Positions 44,606 to 52,328 are shown, counted from the stretch's first letter. The stretch: DNA of 57,303 nt from Floccifex porci (GCF_009696175.1 NZ_VUMM01000010.1:1-57303), one strand, 5' to 3'. Notes: generated by a model not told the origin, from the letters alone. Program-made: numbers and translations.

Positions 44606-45100
44606 TGTATATTTCTTAAGAGTACGCAATCCTTTTTTAAGGACAATTGAACCATTCTGGATAAATGCCTGAATCATCGCATATTCACTTTGAATGTGCG
44701 ATTTTTTTAATAAATCTAAATCCGGTAATGTATTACTTTGAATCAATACGGATTGAATTTCTTTTTTATTTCTATCATAACAGATGCATTCAATGGCTTT
44801 ATCATAATGAAAAGCTTCTTTACAAATCTCTTCCAGTTTTATTATTTGAGAAGAACTTAATTCTTTTTTCAATTGATTGTTTTTTCTTTCAAGCTGATAC
44901 ATTTTTGCTTTTACAACAACATCTTCAAACAACCCTTCATAAATATTGTAGTAATGATTGTTTTCTAAATAAGCATCAAATTCCAATATATCCTTCATTA
45001 AGGTTTCATTCATTTCCATTTTTTTGATCTGAATGGCTAATTTATCCAGATATTTTCTTTGTTGACGCTGATTATTAATTTTTTTAAATTCTTCAATCAT
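44594..45100 (-). CDS. Hypothetical protein, 168 aa
   Basis: I do not recognise this family. It is a soluble, highly charged and probably alpha-helical protein; residues 1-35 and 68-100 have coiled-coil character (KAKMYQLERKNNQLKKELSS). GGAG lies before the ATG, and the start overlaps the ogt stop by 8 bases, which supports a real cotranscribed gene. Its end overlaps the 3' end of mnmE by 12 bases on the opposite strand. Confidence 0.6.
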   Translation of the reverse strand: MIEEFKKINNQRQQRKYLDKLAIQIKKMEMNETLMKDILEFDAYLENNHYYNIYEGLFEDVVVKAKMYQLERKNNQLKKELSSSQIIKLEEICKEAFHYDKAIECICYDRNKKEIQSVLIQSNTLPDLDLLKKSHIQSEYAMIQAFIQNGSIVLKKGLRTLKKYTSLS

Positions 45101-45542
45101 GCTTTTTCTCCATTTCTAATAATTCTCTTTTAAAAGACAAACCATATGCATATCCTGTTAATTTACCTTTTTTTCCAATCACTCTATGACATGGAATAAT
45201 AAATGGAATGGGATTTTTATGCACTGCCATTCCTATTGCACGACTTGCCTTGGGATTCCCTATTAATGATGCGATTTCCTGATAAGACTTTGTTTGGCCA
45301 TATGGAATTTTTAATACTTCATTCCATACTTTTATCTGAAAAGAAGTTCCTGAAACATCAAAAGGAATTTCAAATTCTTTTCTTTTTCCTTCAAAATATT
45401 CAATAAGCTGATGTTTACATAATGTACAAATAAAGCTTGTTTCCTTATTTTCTAGACTTCCAGGATAAATCTTAACAATTTTACCATTCTTTTCCTCGAG
45501 TATGAAATCGCCATATGGACTATTAAATGAATCATAACTCAT
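45093..45542 (-). CDS. ogt: Methylated-DNA--protein-cysteine methyltransferase
   Basis: A 149-residue suicide DNA repair protein that takes methyl groups from O6-methylguanine. The active site IPFIIPCHRVIGKKGKLTGYA is near residues 112-132, with the acceptor Cys in PCHR. YGQTKSYQEIASLIG upstream is the helix-turn-helix that enters the minor groove. The ATG coincides with the expected transcription start of a strong promoter, so translation may be leaderless. It marks the left flank of the thiamine island. Confidence 0.94.
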   Translation of the reverse strand: MSYDSFNSPYGDFILEEKNGKIVKIYPGSLENKETSFICTLCKHQLIEYFEGKRKEFEIPFDVSGTSFQIKVWNEVLKIPYGQTKSYQEIASLIGNPKASRAIGMAVHKNPIPFIIPCHRVIGKKGKLTGYAYGLSFKRELLEMEKKHD

Positions 45543-45548
45543 AAAAGA

Positions 45549-45577
45549 AGTATAGGAGAAAGTGTATCATCTGTCAA
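45549..45577 (-). promoter_or_regulatory. ogt: Promoter of ogt
   Basis: On the minus strand TTGACA (45577-45572), 17-bp spacer, TATACT (45554-45549). The -10 ends 6 bases before the ATG at 45542, leaving no room for a leader. Confidence 0.75.
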
Positions 45578-45604
45578 AGAAAAAGCGGGAGATTAGACGG
45601 GGAT

Positions 45605-45618
45605 TCGTAAAACAGTTA
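45605..45618 (+). repeat. Left 14-bp inverted repeat of the thiamine island
   Basis: TCGTAAAACAGTTA; its exact reverse complement is at 53031-53044. It sits between the ogt promoter and the first mobile-element remnant. Confidence 0.7.
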
Positions 45619-45630
45619 TTTTGAAAAATA

Positions 45631-45685
45631 CTTGAAAACGACTGTTTTCAAGGGACGGCGTGACTTCAGTCACGCCGTTTCCTTT
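45631..45685 (+). terminator. Two hairpins at the left end of the island
   Basis: CTTGAAAAC pairs with GTTTTCAAG (45631-45652). ACGGCGTGAC then pairs with GTCACGCCGT (45655-45678), followed by TTCCTTTTT. The second overlaps the stop codon of the recombinase remnant. Confidence 0.6.
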
Positions 45686-45835
45686 TTCGAAAGTTCCTCC
45701 AAAGGGATAAAGCCGATGCCGTCATATTCAATGTGGATCTTCTGTCTTCGCTTGCCGCTGTACCACCTTTATACAGATACATCACTCGTTCGTCAAGTTT
45801 CTGAATGTCTCTCACTATATTCGGAATTTCAAAGT
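45670..45835 (-). pseudogene. C-terminal remnant of a DUF4368-type serine recombinase
   Basis: The minus strand encodes KRRQKIHIEYDGIGFIPLEE and then LSKKETA before a TGA at 45670, which resembles the end of large serine recombinases of Tn4451/TnpX-like elements. A piece in another frame upstream reads DIQKLDERVMYLYK, like the coiled region before the end. The catalytic domain is absent. It is probably what is left of the enzyme that moved this island. Confidence 0.55.
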
Positions 45836-46076
45836 GCGGTTTTCAACGGTGGCGAAAAAAAAAACTCTACTAGTTAGAACATTTAGCGCCGAATTATCGA
45901 CGGTATTGTAAACACTTTTTGGAACCGCCCTCATATACCGCCAGAAAAAGCTTTCATTTTCGAACCCTGTGCAGGAGATTTCCTTTCAAGTGGTAGCCGA
46001 CGAGAAAGATATTTTTAGAAGCATTTCAAGAAAAAACTTCAAAATGCACTTCCAACCAAGTTGGGCGAAAGTTAAA
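45836..46076. other. Island DNA with no recognisable gene
   Basis: No plausible coding sequence, RNA or repeat is recognised here. A 63-codon open frame on the plus strand (from 45969) runs through a terminator and lacks a ribosome binding site. Confidence 0.4.
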
Positions 46077-46113
46077 AATCCCACTTCTGACCAACTTGGA
46101 CAGAAGTGGGATT
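46070..46113 (-). terminator. Terminator of the thiamine operon
   Basis: AATCCCACTTCTG (46077-46089) pairs perfectly with CAGAAGTGGGATT (46101-46113); on the minus strand it is followed by TTTTTAAC. Confidence 0.8.
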
Positions 46114-46124
46114 CATCAGTTTTT

Positions 46125-46756
46125 CTATGCGTTTATTTTTTGAATCTTAATCAAGAGTAGTTTTCCGTGTTCAAAGGACACGGTTGCCATTTCTCCGGGT
46201 AACACTTCATTGCTCACACCGTACTGGTATTCACAGGAAATCTCTGTGTCAGACAATGGATACTTTGCTCCGGTAATGGCGATGCCTTTGGCGCAGCCGG
46301 TGATATTCAGCAAAGAGAAGAACGCATACTGATCGCAGATGGAAACTGGCTTGTCAGATACGATTCCCATTTCGGAATAATCGTCTATAATGCATCCTTT
46401 CTTCCCAAGGGAATCAAGGTACAGCAGGGTAGAAACATTGCCAAGTGTATGGTCAAGCCATGCGCCGACAACGCCAATCAAAAGGAAGTTATCGAAACCT
46501 CTCTTAATTGCTTCTTTGACAGCAAACACAGTACCGGTATCGTCCTTCTCACATGGCAGAACGATGGTTTCTACATCAAGGAGGGGATTCTCGTAGGAAT
46601 CAAAATCTCCGAAGATCAGCCCTGCTTCGCTTGCAACTGCTCCAAATCCCTCAAACCGCTGTCTCAGAAAATGACATAGTCATCGGTACAGAGCTTTTCA
46701 CGGAAAAAGCCATAATTGTTGATGTCTGCAGCGCCTACAATTACGCAGCGTTTCAT
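46125..46756 (-). pseudogene. thiN: Thiamine diphosphokinase, broken
   Basis: The enzyme makes thiamine diphosphate from thiamine. The start MKRCVIVGAADINNYGFF is intact, but the next motif has TGA where the family has Cys (VIF-stop-DSGL, normally FCDSGL), and the frame shifts shortly after. The remainder continues in another frame with LIFGDFDSYENP, a DDTGT motif (metal and nucleotide site), GAWLDHTLGN and a normal C-terminus. A short deletion around 46660-46680 would explain both defects. The cell presumably uses another kinase. It is the last gene of the thiamine operon. Confidence 0.75.
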
Positions 46757-46770
46757 TTTCTTCATCCGGC

Positions 46771-47943
46771 TCATTTCCGTTCTTTTCTTCTCATCTTGCT
46801 GACTGCAACACAGAGCGCAATCGTGATAAGCATATCGGGCAGAGTGTTTCCGACAATAATATCTACCCTCATCAGAAGCCTGTAAGCCACAAAGCCTACA
46901 AACCAGATAATCAGATTGCAGATGTTGAATGCGCTCGCTTTCTTGTTTTGTTTCAGTACAAAGAAGTCGGCAATTTGGATGGCAATCATTGGTGCGAACA
47001 CAGAACCAATAAAGTACAGGAAATCGGTTATATCAGTAAGGGGAAGGAAGATTGCAGCAACTATACCGACTACGGTTACTGCCACGGCAAACCACTTTCC
47101 GTTTATTTTTGTTGACAGCGATTCACTGGAAATACCGGCAGAATACGCATCAAGGAAGGTAGTTGTAACAGTAGAAAATACGATAATTAAAAGTCCTGAA
47201 ATGCCAAGACCAGCTTTCACCATGATCTGTGCAATATCAGATTCACCGGTAAAGATAGCAGCACCCATACCGATAATGTACATCCAGCAGCTGACCACAC
47301 CGTATGTGATAGCACTGACCGCTGTCGCTTTGACGGGCTTCTTTGCTTCTCTGGTATAGTCGCTGATTAGTGGCAGCCAGGATAGCGGCATAGCGACAGA
47401 AAGCTCCACGGCAGCACCAAAAGTCATGCCCTCACCGCTGACATTCAATGCACTGCCTTTACCGAAAATCACAATGCTGAGAATGATCGTCAGGACAAAC
47501 AATGCGCTCATTGCGACAGTGTTTACTTTTCCGAGATTTTTAATACCGATCATGATCCAAAGTACAATCAATGCACCGATAACAATACACCAAATCCATT
47601 TTCCAATGTCCAAGATACCGTTTACAGCAAGTGCGCCGTCATAGATCATAATAGCAGTCCAGCCCACAAGCTGAATAATGTTCAGCACCGAGAAAAGCAA
47701 AGCGCCTTTTTTTCCGAAGCTCATTTTGGCAGTTTCCATTGCGCTTTTACGTACTTTGCCTCCGATCAGTCCGGCAAAGAAGAGCATTGCACAACCGATA
47801 ACATGACCGATCAGGATTGCAAGCAAGCCCTTTGTGAACCCGAGAGGGGCAAAATATGTACCGGTCAGGATTTCAGCAACAGAAACAGCGGCTCCGAACC
47901 AAATCAGCCCGTTCTCAAAAACAGAAGTGCATCTTTCTTCCAT
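46771..47943 (-). CDS. cytX: Hydroxymethylpyrimidine transporter CytX (NCS1 family)
   Basis: A 390-residue membrane protein with about 11-12 helices, of the cytosine/purine permease family. The N-terminus (FGAAVSVAEILTGTYFAPLG) and PLSWLPLISDYTREAKKP near residue 190 are typical of CytX, which is repeatedly found in TPP-controlled operons and is predicted to import HMP. GGAGGTG precedes the ATG at 47943, 1 base after the thiD stop. With ThiD and ThiE it would give the pyrimidine half of thiamine by salvage. Confidence 0.92.
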   Translation of the reverse strand: MEERCTSVFENGLIWFGAAVSVAEILTGTYFAPLGFTKGLLAILIGHVIGCAMLFFAGLIGGKVRKSAMETAKMSFGKKGALLFSVLNIIQLVGWTAIMIYDGALAVNGILDIGKWIWCIVIGALIVLWIMIGIKNLGKVNTVAMSALFVLTIILSIVIFGKGSALNVSGEGMTFGAAVELSVAMPLSWLPLISDYTREAKKPVKATAVSAITYGVVSCWMYIIGMGAAIFTGESDIAQIMVKAGLGISGLLIIVFSTVTTTFLDAYSAGISSESLSTKINGKWFAVAVTVVGIVAAIFLPLTDITDFLYFIGSVFAPMIAIQIADFFVLKQNKKASAFNICNLIIWFVGFVAYRLLMRVDIIVGNTLPDMLITIALCVAVSKMRRKERK

Positions 47944-47944
47944 T

Positions 47945-48757
47945 TTACTGCACCTCCTTTGCGTACACACCCTTCAAATCGAAGGCGTGATTCATCGGAC
48001 CGGAGCATTTGCCCAAATCAAGCATAGCTGCTAATGCTCCGGAGAGATAGTCCTTTGCTCTTTGCACAGATTCGGCAAGAGTGAATCCCTTGGCAAGATT
48101 GGATGCGATGGCCGAAGACAACGTGCATCCTGTACCGTGAGTATTAGGGTTATCAATACGTTTGCCCTCAAACCATGTAAGTTCGCCATTTGCGTAAAGC
48201 AGATCATTTGCATCGTTGATACTGTGACCGCCTTTCAGCAAAACGGCACAATGATATCTGTCTCCAATATGCTTTGCCGCTGTCATCATATCCTCTTTCG
48301 TTTCAATGGTCAGACCGGAGAGAACCTGCGCTTCCGGAATATTTGGAGTCAAGAGGATAGCAAGAGGCAGCAATTCTTCAATCAAGGTCTGAACTGCATC
48401 GTTCTTCATCAAAGCAGAACCGGAAGTTGCCACCATAACAGGGTCAACAACCACATTCTTGGCATCATAATATCGCAATCTGTTCGCAATTACACGGATC
48501 AGCTCGCTGGATGCTACCATGCCGATCTTCACGGCATCGGGGTAGATGTCCTCGAATATCGCATCCAATTGTTGTTTCAAGAAATCCGGTGTTGATTCTT
48601 GAATTGCTCGCACGCCGGTTGTGTTCTGCGCAGTCAGTGCTGTAATTGCACTCATGGCATAAACACCATTCATGGTCATTGTTTTCATGTCTGCCTGAAT
48701 ACCGGCGCCTCCACTGCAGTCACTTCCTGCAATGGTCAATGCTGTTTTCATTTTCAT
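47945..48757 (-). CDS. thiD: Hydroxymethylpyrimidine/phosphomethylpyrimidine kinase
   Basis: A 270-residue ribokinase-fold enzyme that phosphorylates HMP twice to HMP-PP. TIAGSDCSGGAGIQADMKT at residues 8-26 is the ThiD signature. VVDPVMVATSG near 107 and NTHGTGCTLSSAIAS near 208 bind substrate and ATP. GAAAGGAG lies before the ATG at 48757; the longer reading frame is upstream sequence. Confidence 0.95.
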   Translation of the reverse strand: MKMKTALTIAGSDCSGGAGIQADMKTMTMNGVYAMSAITALTAQNTTGVRAIQESTPDFLKQQLDAIFEDIYPDAVKIGMVASSELIRVIANRLRYYDAKNVVVDPVMVATSGSALMKNDAVQTLIEELLPLAILLTPNIPEAQVLSGLTIETKEDMMTAAKHIGDRYHCAVLLKGGHSINDANDLLYANGELTWFEGKRIDNPNTHGTGCTLSSAIASNLAKGFTLAESVQRAKDYLSGALAAMLDLGKCSGPMNHAFDLKGVYAKEVQ

Positions 48758-48840
48758 AGTTTTACTCCTTTCGTTTTTCCGCATCGTTTTATATAGCGGC
48801 ATAAGGTGGTGCCCCCAATCTGCCGCTTGAAGCTTTCGGC

Positions 48841-49503
48841 TTATTCAGCCGAAGCGAACTCCCAAAATTCTTCTGTATGTTTAAAATCCTCAATATAGCA
48901 ATCCGACAGATTGCGGATTTCGGTTTGCCGTTTCTCGCTGTTATCAAACACTGCGACTACTTCAAAGCCATCAGCTTTTGCAGTCTGAATAGCATGGATG
49001 GCATCTTCAAAAATAATGGTAGAACTGCGATCCGCACCAAAATATTCCATTGCTTTTTGGAAAATAACCGGCTCGTCCTTTCCGTGTCCGACTTCGCTGC
49101 AAGTAAAGATTGCATCAAAATAGTGTTCCATCCCACATCTGCTGAGAGCTGCTTCAATTTGATAGCGGTCAGATGCTGTGGTAATACACATTGGAATCTC
49201 ATCCATTTGCATCTGCTTAAGAAAATCAATCACACCGGGATTCGGTAAAACCTCGTGGATATAAAAATGCTCGATGGTTTGATTGATGCCTGTCATAATT
49301 TCCTCTACGGACAAAGACAAAGCATACTCTTGCTTTAAATAGCAGGCAGATTGATAAAGACTCAATGCTCTGACATCTTCTCGCATGGATGGCTGTGGTT
49401 CTTTTCCGAGAGAACGGAGATAAATTTCGCCGACTTGATCCCAAATGAACATAGAATCAAAGAGCGTTCCATCAAAATCGAAAATCGCACACTTTACTTT
49501 CAT
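48841..49503 (-). CDS. HAD-superfamily phosphatase in the thiamine operon
   Basis: A 220-residue HAD hydrolase. AIFDFDGTLFDS at residues 6-17 is motif I with the nucleophile Asp. TTASDR near 109 is motif II, and STIIFEDAIHAI near 167 is motif IV. The cap is helical, as in beta-phosphoglucomutase-like enzymes. Its ATGA overlap with thiE suggests it acts on a thiamine intermediate, most simply dephosphorylating thiamine phosphate so that thiamine could be pyrophosphorylated. That is inference; general sugar-phosphate activity is possible. Confidence 0.85.
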   Translation of the reverse strand: MKVKCAIFDFDGTLFDSMFIWDQVGEIYLRSLGKEPQPSMREDVRALSLYQSACYLKQEYALSLSVEEIMTGINQTIEHFYIHEVLPNPGVIDFLKQMQMDEIPMCITTASDRYQIEAALSRCGMEHYFDAIFTCSEVGHGKDEPVIFQKAMEYFGADRSSTIIFEDAIHAIQTAKADGFEVVAVFDNSEKRQTEIRNLSDCYIEDFKHTEEFWEFASAE

Positions 49504-50141
49504 GCGTTCACCATTTCTTCTGACAGCTTGCGAAGCAGGCGGCATTCGTTTTCAATGTCGTCAGCGGAAAAAATGGCACTAACCAAAGCAACACCATCCA
49601 CACCGGTGCCTGCAAGCCGAGAGATATTTGATTTACCAATACCACCGATGGCAACAACCGGAATATCAACAGCAGCACAAATATCACGGAGTATTTCTTT
49701 CGTAAGAACATTTACGTCTGTTTTCGTAGAGGTAGAGAACATAGCTCCAACTCCAAGGCAGTCTGCGCCGTTCTTAACAGCTTCCAGAGCTTCTTCCACG
49801 GAGTGTACGGAAACACCAATCATCATATCATCTCCAACTCTCTGACGAACTTGGGATGCTTCCATGTCCTCCTGTCCAACATGGATACCGTCGGCATGAC
49901 ACTTGATGGCGATTTCCACATTGTCATTGATGAAGAACGGAACTCCATATTTCTTGCACAGAGCAGAAATATCGATTGCTTCATTCAGAAAAGCCGCATC
50001 ATCCAATTCCTTTTCACGAAGCTGGACACAAGTTGCGCCACCTTTCAGAGCAGATTCAACCTGTTCATATAAACTTTGTTTGCCTACCCATGCTCTGTCG
50101 GTGACAGCGTAGAGCAGCATCGCTTTTTTATCGCACTTCAT
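49500..50141 (-). CDS. thiE: Thiamine phosphate synthase
   Basis: A 213-residue TIM-barrel enzyme that joins HMP-PP and hydroxyethylthiazole phosphate. YAVTDR near residue 10, GGATCVQLREKELDD near 33 (substrate and pyrophosphate site), DGIHVGQEDM near 90 and IPVVAIGGIG near 165 are the conserved segments. The ATG at 50141 follows AAAGGTG; an upstream GTG is part of that site. It overlaps thiM by 14 bases. Confidence 0.95.
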   Translation of the reverse strand: MKCDKKAMLLYAVTDRAWVGKQSLYEQVESALKGGATCVQLREKELDDAAFLNEAIDISALCKKYGVPFFINDNVEIAIKCHADGIHVGQEDMEASQVRQRVGDDMMIGVSVHSVEEALEAVKNGADCLGVGAMFSTSTKTDVNVLTKEILRDICAAVDIPVVAIGGIGKSNISRLAGTGVDGVALVSAIFSADDIENECRLLRKLSEEMVNA

Positions 50142-50949
50142 ATTTTGCACCTTTCTCCAGCATCTCTGGGGTCATATTGTAAATCGCATCAATGATGTAA
50201 TTTCTGTAGGTAGAGTTACCATCCATTTCGGTGAGTCTGCTGTGAGCCACCTCACCTGCATAACCCATAGCGGCAACAGATGCAGCTGCTGCTTCTAACG
50301 AATGGTCAGGATTTGCGGTGACAAAAGCCGCCGTCATGGCAGAAAGCTGGCAACCCGTTCCGGTAATGGAGGACATCATAGGATGTCCGTTGCGGATGCA
50401 GTACGCCTTTTTACTGTCTGCTACGATGTCGATAGCACCGGTGATGGCAATGACGGCTCCGGTTTTCTTTGCAAAACCCTTTGCGAAAGCAATTACATCA
50501 TCAAGGTTATCTTCCGTTACCTTGTCGGCTACATCGGCATCCACACCTTTTGTTGTGCCGCTACCAGAAGCCAAGGTTTTAATTTCAGAAATATTACCAC
50601 GGATAACGGAGAACTTTACCTCTTGAAGAAGCTGCATAGCCGTTTCGGTTCGGAGTTTAGATGCACCGGCTCCCACGGGGTCTAATACAACCGGATGGTT
50701 CAGTTCGTTAGCTCGTTTACCTGCAATCAGCATGGATGCAATGGTGCGGCTATTCAGCGTACCAATGTTAATATTCAGACCGGCACAAATCGTTGTGATG
50801 TCAGCTACTTCATCCTTATCGTCAGCCATGATTGGGGATGCACCGCAAGCAATCACGATGTTTGCACAGTCATTGACTGTTACATAGTTGGTAATGTTAT
50901 GAATGAGTGGACATTTCTTTTGCACATTTTCAAGCATATTCTGAAACAT
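50128..50949 (-). CDS. thiM: Hydroxyethylthiazole kinase
   Basis: A 273-residue ribokinase-like enzyme that phosphorylates 4-methyl-5-hydroxyethylthiazole for salvage. CPLIHNITNYVTVNDCAN near residue 14 binds the thiazole. VLDPVGAGASKLRT near 88 and TGTGCQLSAMTAAFV near 195 (catalytic Cys region) are typical. GGAGGAAG precedes the ATG. It follows thiW, the probable thiazole transporter subunit. Confidence 0.95.
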   Translation of the reverse strand: MFQNMLENVQKKCPLIHNITNYVTVNDCANIVIACGASPIMADDKDEVADITTICAGLNINIGTLNSRTIASMLIAGKRANELNHPVVLDPVGAGASKLRTETAMQLLQEVKFSVIRGNISEIKTLASGSGTTKGVDADVADKVTEDNLDDVIAFAKGFAKKTGAVIAITGAIDIVADSKKAYCIRNGHPMMSSITGTGCQLSAMTAAFVTANPDHSLEAAAASVAAMGYAGEVAHSRLTEMDGNSTYRNYIIDAIYNMTPEMLEKGAKYEVR

Positions 50950-50961
50950 TTTTCTTCCTCC

Positions 50962-51480
50962 TTATCGGCTAAGAGATTCCTGCATGGTATGCAGAACGCC
51001 ATTTTTTTTCAAACTGTAAATCAAAACTGCGGATATAATTGCACCACCGGCGGTAGAGATTAGGAACGGAATGATATAGGCATAAAAAGCAAGACCGGCT
51101 GCACTTTGCCCCATGAAGAAAATTGCAATCGGGTAAGCACACAGACCGCCAAGAATGGCAGTACCAATTACTTCGCCAATCAAAGTTCCCAAAATGTTCT
51201 TGGTTTTAGCATAAACTATGCCGCACACAAATGCGCCGAACATACTGCCCGGGAATGCCATCAGACTGCCAAGACCAAGCAGATTACGAATTAAAGCGGC
51301 TGCAAAAGCTGCACCCACCCCATAAGCAGGTCCGAGCATTACTGCACACAGGATGTTGACCATGTGCTGAACAGGTGAGCATTTACTCCCGAAAACAGGA
51401 AAAGAAAACAGGCTTCCAACAACAGCAACGGCACAGAAAACACCAGCTATCGCTAATTTTTTTGTATTAGTTTTGTTCAT
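50962..51480 (-). CDS. thiW: ECF transporter S component ThiW
   Basis: A 172-residue membrane protein with about five helices. FPVFGSKCSPVQHMVNILCAV near residues 28-48 is the ThiW signature, and PGSMFGAFVCGIVYAKT near 78 the second conserved region. ThiW is predicted to bind hydroxyethylthiazole and work with a shared ECF energising module, which is not encoded here. AAAGGAG lies at a normal distance before the ATG at 51480. It is the first gene after the riboswitch leader. Confidence 0.93.
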   Translation of the reverse strand: MNKTNTKKLAIAGVFCAVAVVGSLFSFPVFGSKCSPVQHMVNILCAVMLGPAYGVGAAFAAALIRNLLGLGSLMAFPGSMFGAFVCGIVYAKTKNILGTLIGEVIGTAILGGLCAYPIAIFFMGQSAAGLAFYAYIIPFLISTAGGAIISAVLIYSLKKNGVLHTMQESLSR

Positions 51481-51486
51481 ATTCAA

Positions 51487-51698
51487 TTTCTCCTTTGAGT
51501 GAATTAGGAAACGTCAGTCATCAGCGGCGATTCCAAAATAGGCGTAGTTATCCCAAAGATAACTGCACGGAAGTTCGGTCGATGCTTACTGGCATCCTCT
51601 CACGCCGGAACACGGCTTCCCATCGCTAATATACAAGACTCAGGGCGCTCCCCCTCAGTCCGCCACATAAGTGGGTCTCGTTTCCTCCTTTCTCGAAG
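51487..51698 (-). other. Structured leader between the TPP riboswitches and thiW
   Basis: About 200 nt without a normal gene but with several stems on the minus strand: GACTGAGGG/CCCTGAGTC with one mismatch, GCCG-TGTTC-CGGC, GATGC-CAGTAA-GCATC and GTTATC-TTTGG-GATAAC. An AGGAGG is followed 16 bases later by an ATG opening a 22-codon frame (MWRTEGERPESCILAMGSRV, then PA and stop). I could not match it to a riboswitch family. It ends close to the thiW ribosome binding site. Confidence 0.5.
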
Positions 51699-51700
51699 AT

Positions 51701-51838
51701 AAAGAAAAACAGGAGAATACCTTTTGTGGTATCCTCCTGTAATAGAGCCAAAACATTTCCTACGGCGGCATTATCCACATCAGGTATAAGGGTCGAAGGT
51801 TGCACCTTCCTCTCAGCCTGTCAGCACAAGCTCCCCTG
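51701..51838 (-). promoter_or_regulatory. TPP riboswitch 2 with terminator (thiW-proximal)
   Basis: On the minus strand the aptamer (51838-51755) starts CAGGGGAGCTTG and has GGCTGAGAGGAAGG, ACCTGATGTGGATAATGCCG and CCGTAGGAA, the conserved THI elements. It is followed by the terminator ACAGGAG(A)TACC-type hairpin at 51709-51740 and a T-rich run. Thiamine diphosphate binding should favour the terminator. Confidence 0.92.
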
Positions 51839-51851
51839 CGTTTTCAGTTGT

Positions 51852-51994
51852 AAAATAAAAACAGGAGACACCCTTGGGGATGCCTCCTGTAAAAAATCCT
51901 TGTGTATGACTTCCTACGGCGGCATTATCCGCATCAGGTTATAGGGTCGAAGTTCGATTACTTCCTCTCAGCCTGCACAAACAAGCTCCCCTGT
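51852..51994 (-). promoter_or_regulatory. TPP riboswitch 1 with terminator (promoter-proximal)
   Basis: A second complete THI element: aptamer 51994-51905 with CAGGGGAGCTTG, GGCTGAGAGGAAG, ACCTGATGCGGATAATGCCG and CCGTAGGAAG. Its own terminator stem at 51861-51890 (ACAGGAGRCACCC type) is followed by TTTTATTTT. It is transcribed first, so transcripts must pass both switches to reach thiW. Confidence 0.92.
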
Positions 51995-52010
51995 ATTTAT
52001 TTTGTTTGAT

Positions 52011-52039
52011 ATAATACATCTAATTTCATGAAAATACAA
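52011..52039 (-). promoter_or_regulatory. Promoter of the thiamine operon
   Basis: On the minus strand TTGTAT (52039-52034), 17-bp spacer, TATTAT (52016-52011). Transcription would begin near 52004, about 10 bases before riboswitch 1. Confidence 0.65.
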
Positions 52040-52110
52040 TAGATTTTCTGAAAAAGACACAAAATGTTTAATTCTAGGATGATTCGATAGGATATTTATA
52101 ACAGGCATTA

Positions 52111-52224
52111 ACTTCCCGATAAGTTGACGAGAAGTGTCCGTTTCGTAATCTTTATTCCGCTCAACTTCTACGCAACTTGCACCGAAGTCGTAAGAGCCAA
52201 CTTCTACACAACCTGTGTCGAAGT
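52111..52224. repeat. Three 25-bp ACTTC-N15-GAAGT palindromic units
   Basis: Units are at 52111-52135, 52164-52188 and 52200-52224. Each begins ACTTC and ends GAAGT exactly 20 bases later. The third is almost fully palindromic (ACACA-ACC-TGTGT inside). The last two are 36 bp apart and share much of their flanks. They open a spurious reading frame on the minus strand. Confidence 0.65.
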
Positions 52225-52328
52225 ATAAGGGGATTGCGCCCAATTTAAGCACAAGCCCCCATTTTCGATATATTCGGTTATTCTTCTAGAACTTCTAACA
52301 TCATTCTTGCACCTAGTTTAAATCCATT
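52225..52328. other. Island DNA without a recognised feature
   Basis: No gene or repeat is recognised between the palindromes and the DUF6809 fragment. Confidence 0.4.

Noticed and set aside
45969-46160. 63-codon plus-strand frame beginning MQEISFQVVADE
   Set aside because: It reads across the thiamine operon terminator and into thiN, and has no ribosome binding site.
46660-46680. Selenocysteine reading of the TGA in thiN
   Set aside because: TGA stands at a Cys position, but a frameshift follows and no SECIS-like hairpin is seen, so decay is simpler.
48062-48595. 177-codon open frame on the plus strand opposite thiD
   Set aside because: It is the antisense shadow of a well-conserved thiD gene, has no ribosome binding site and shows no recognisable motif.
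51726-51944. 72-codon plus-strand frame
   Set aside because: It lies entirely within the two TPP riboswitches and their terminators.
52111-52224. CRISPR array
   Set aside because: Only three palindromic units with uneven spacing and variable centres, and no cas genes anywhere in the window.
51968-52252. 94-codon open frame on the minus strand
   Set aside because: It runs through the palindromic repeats, the operon promoter and the start of the riboswitch, so it is not a gene.
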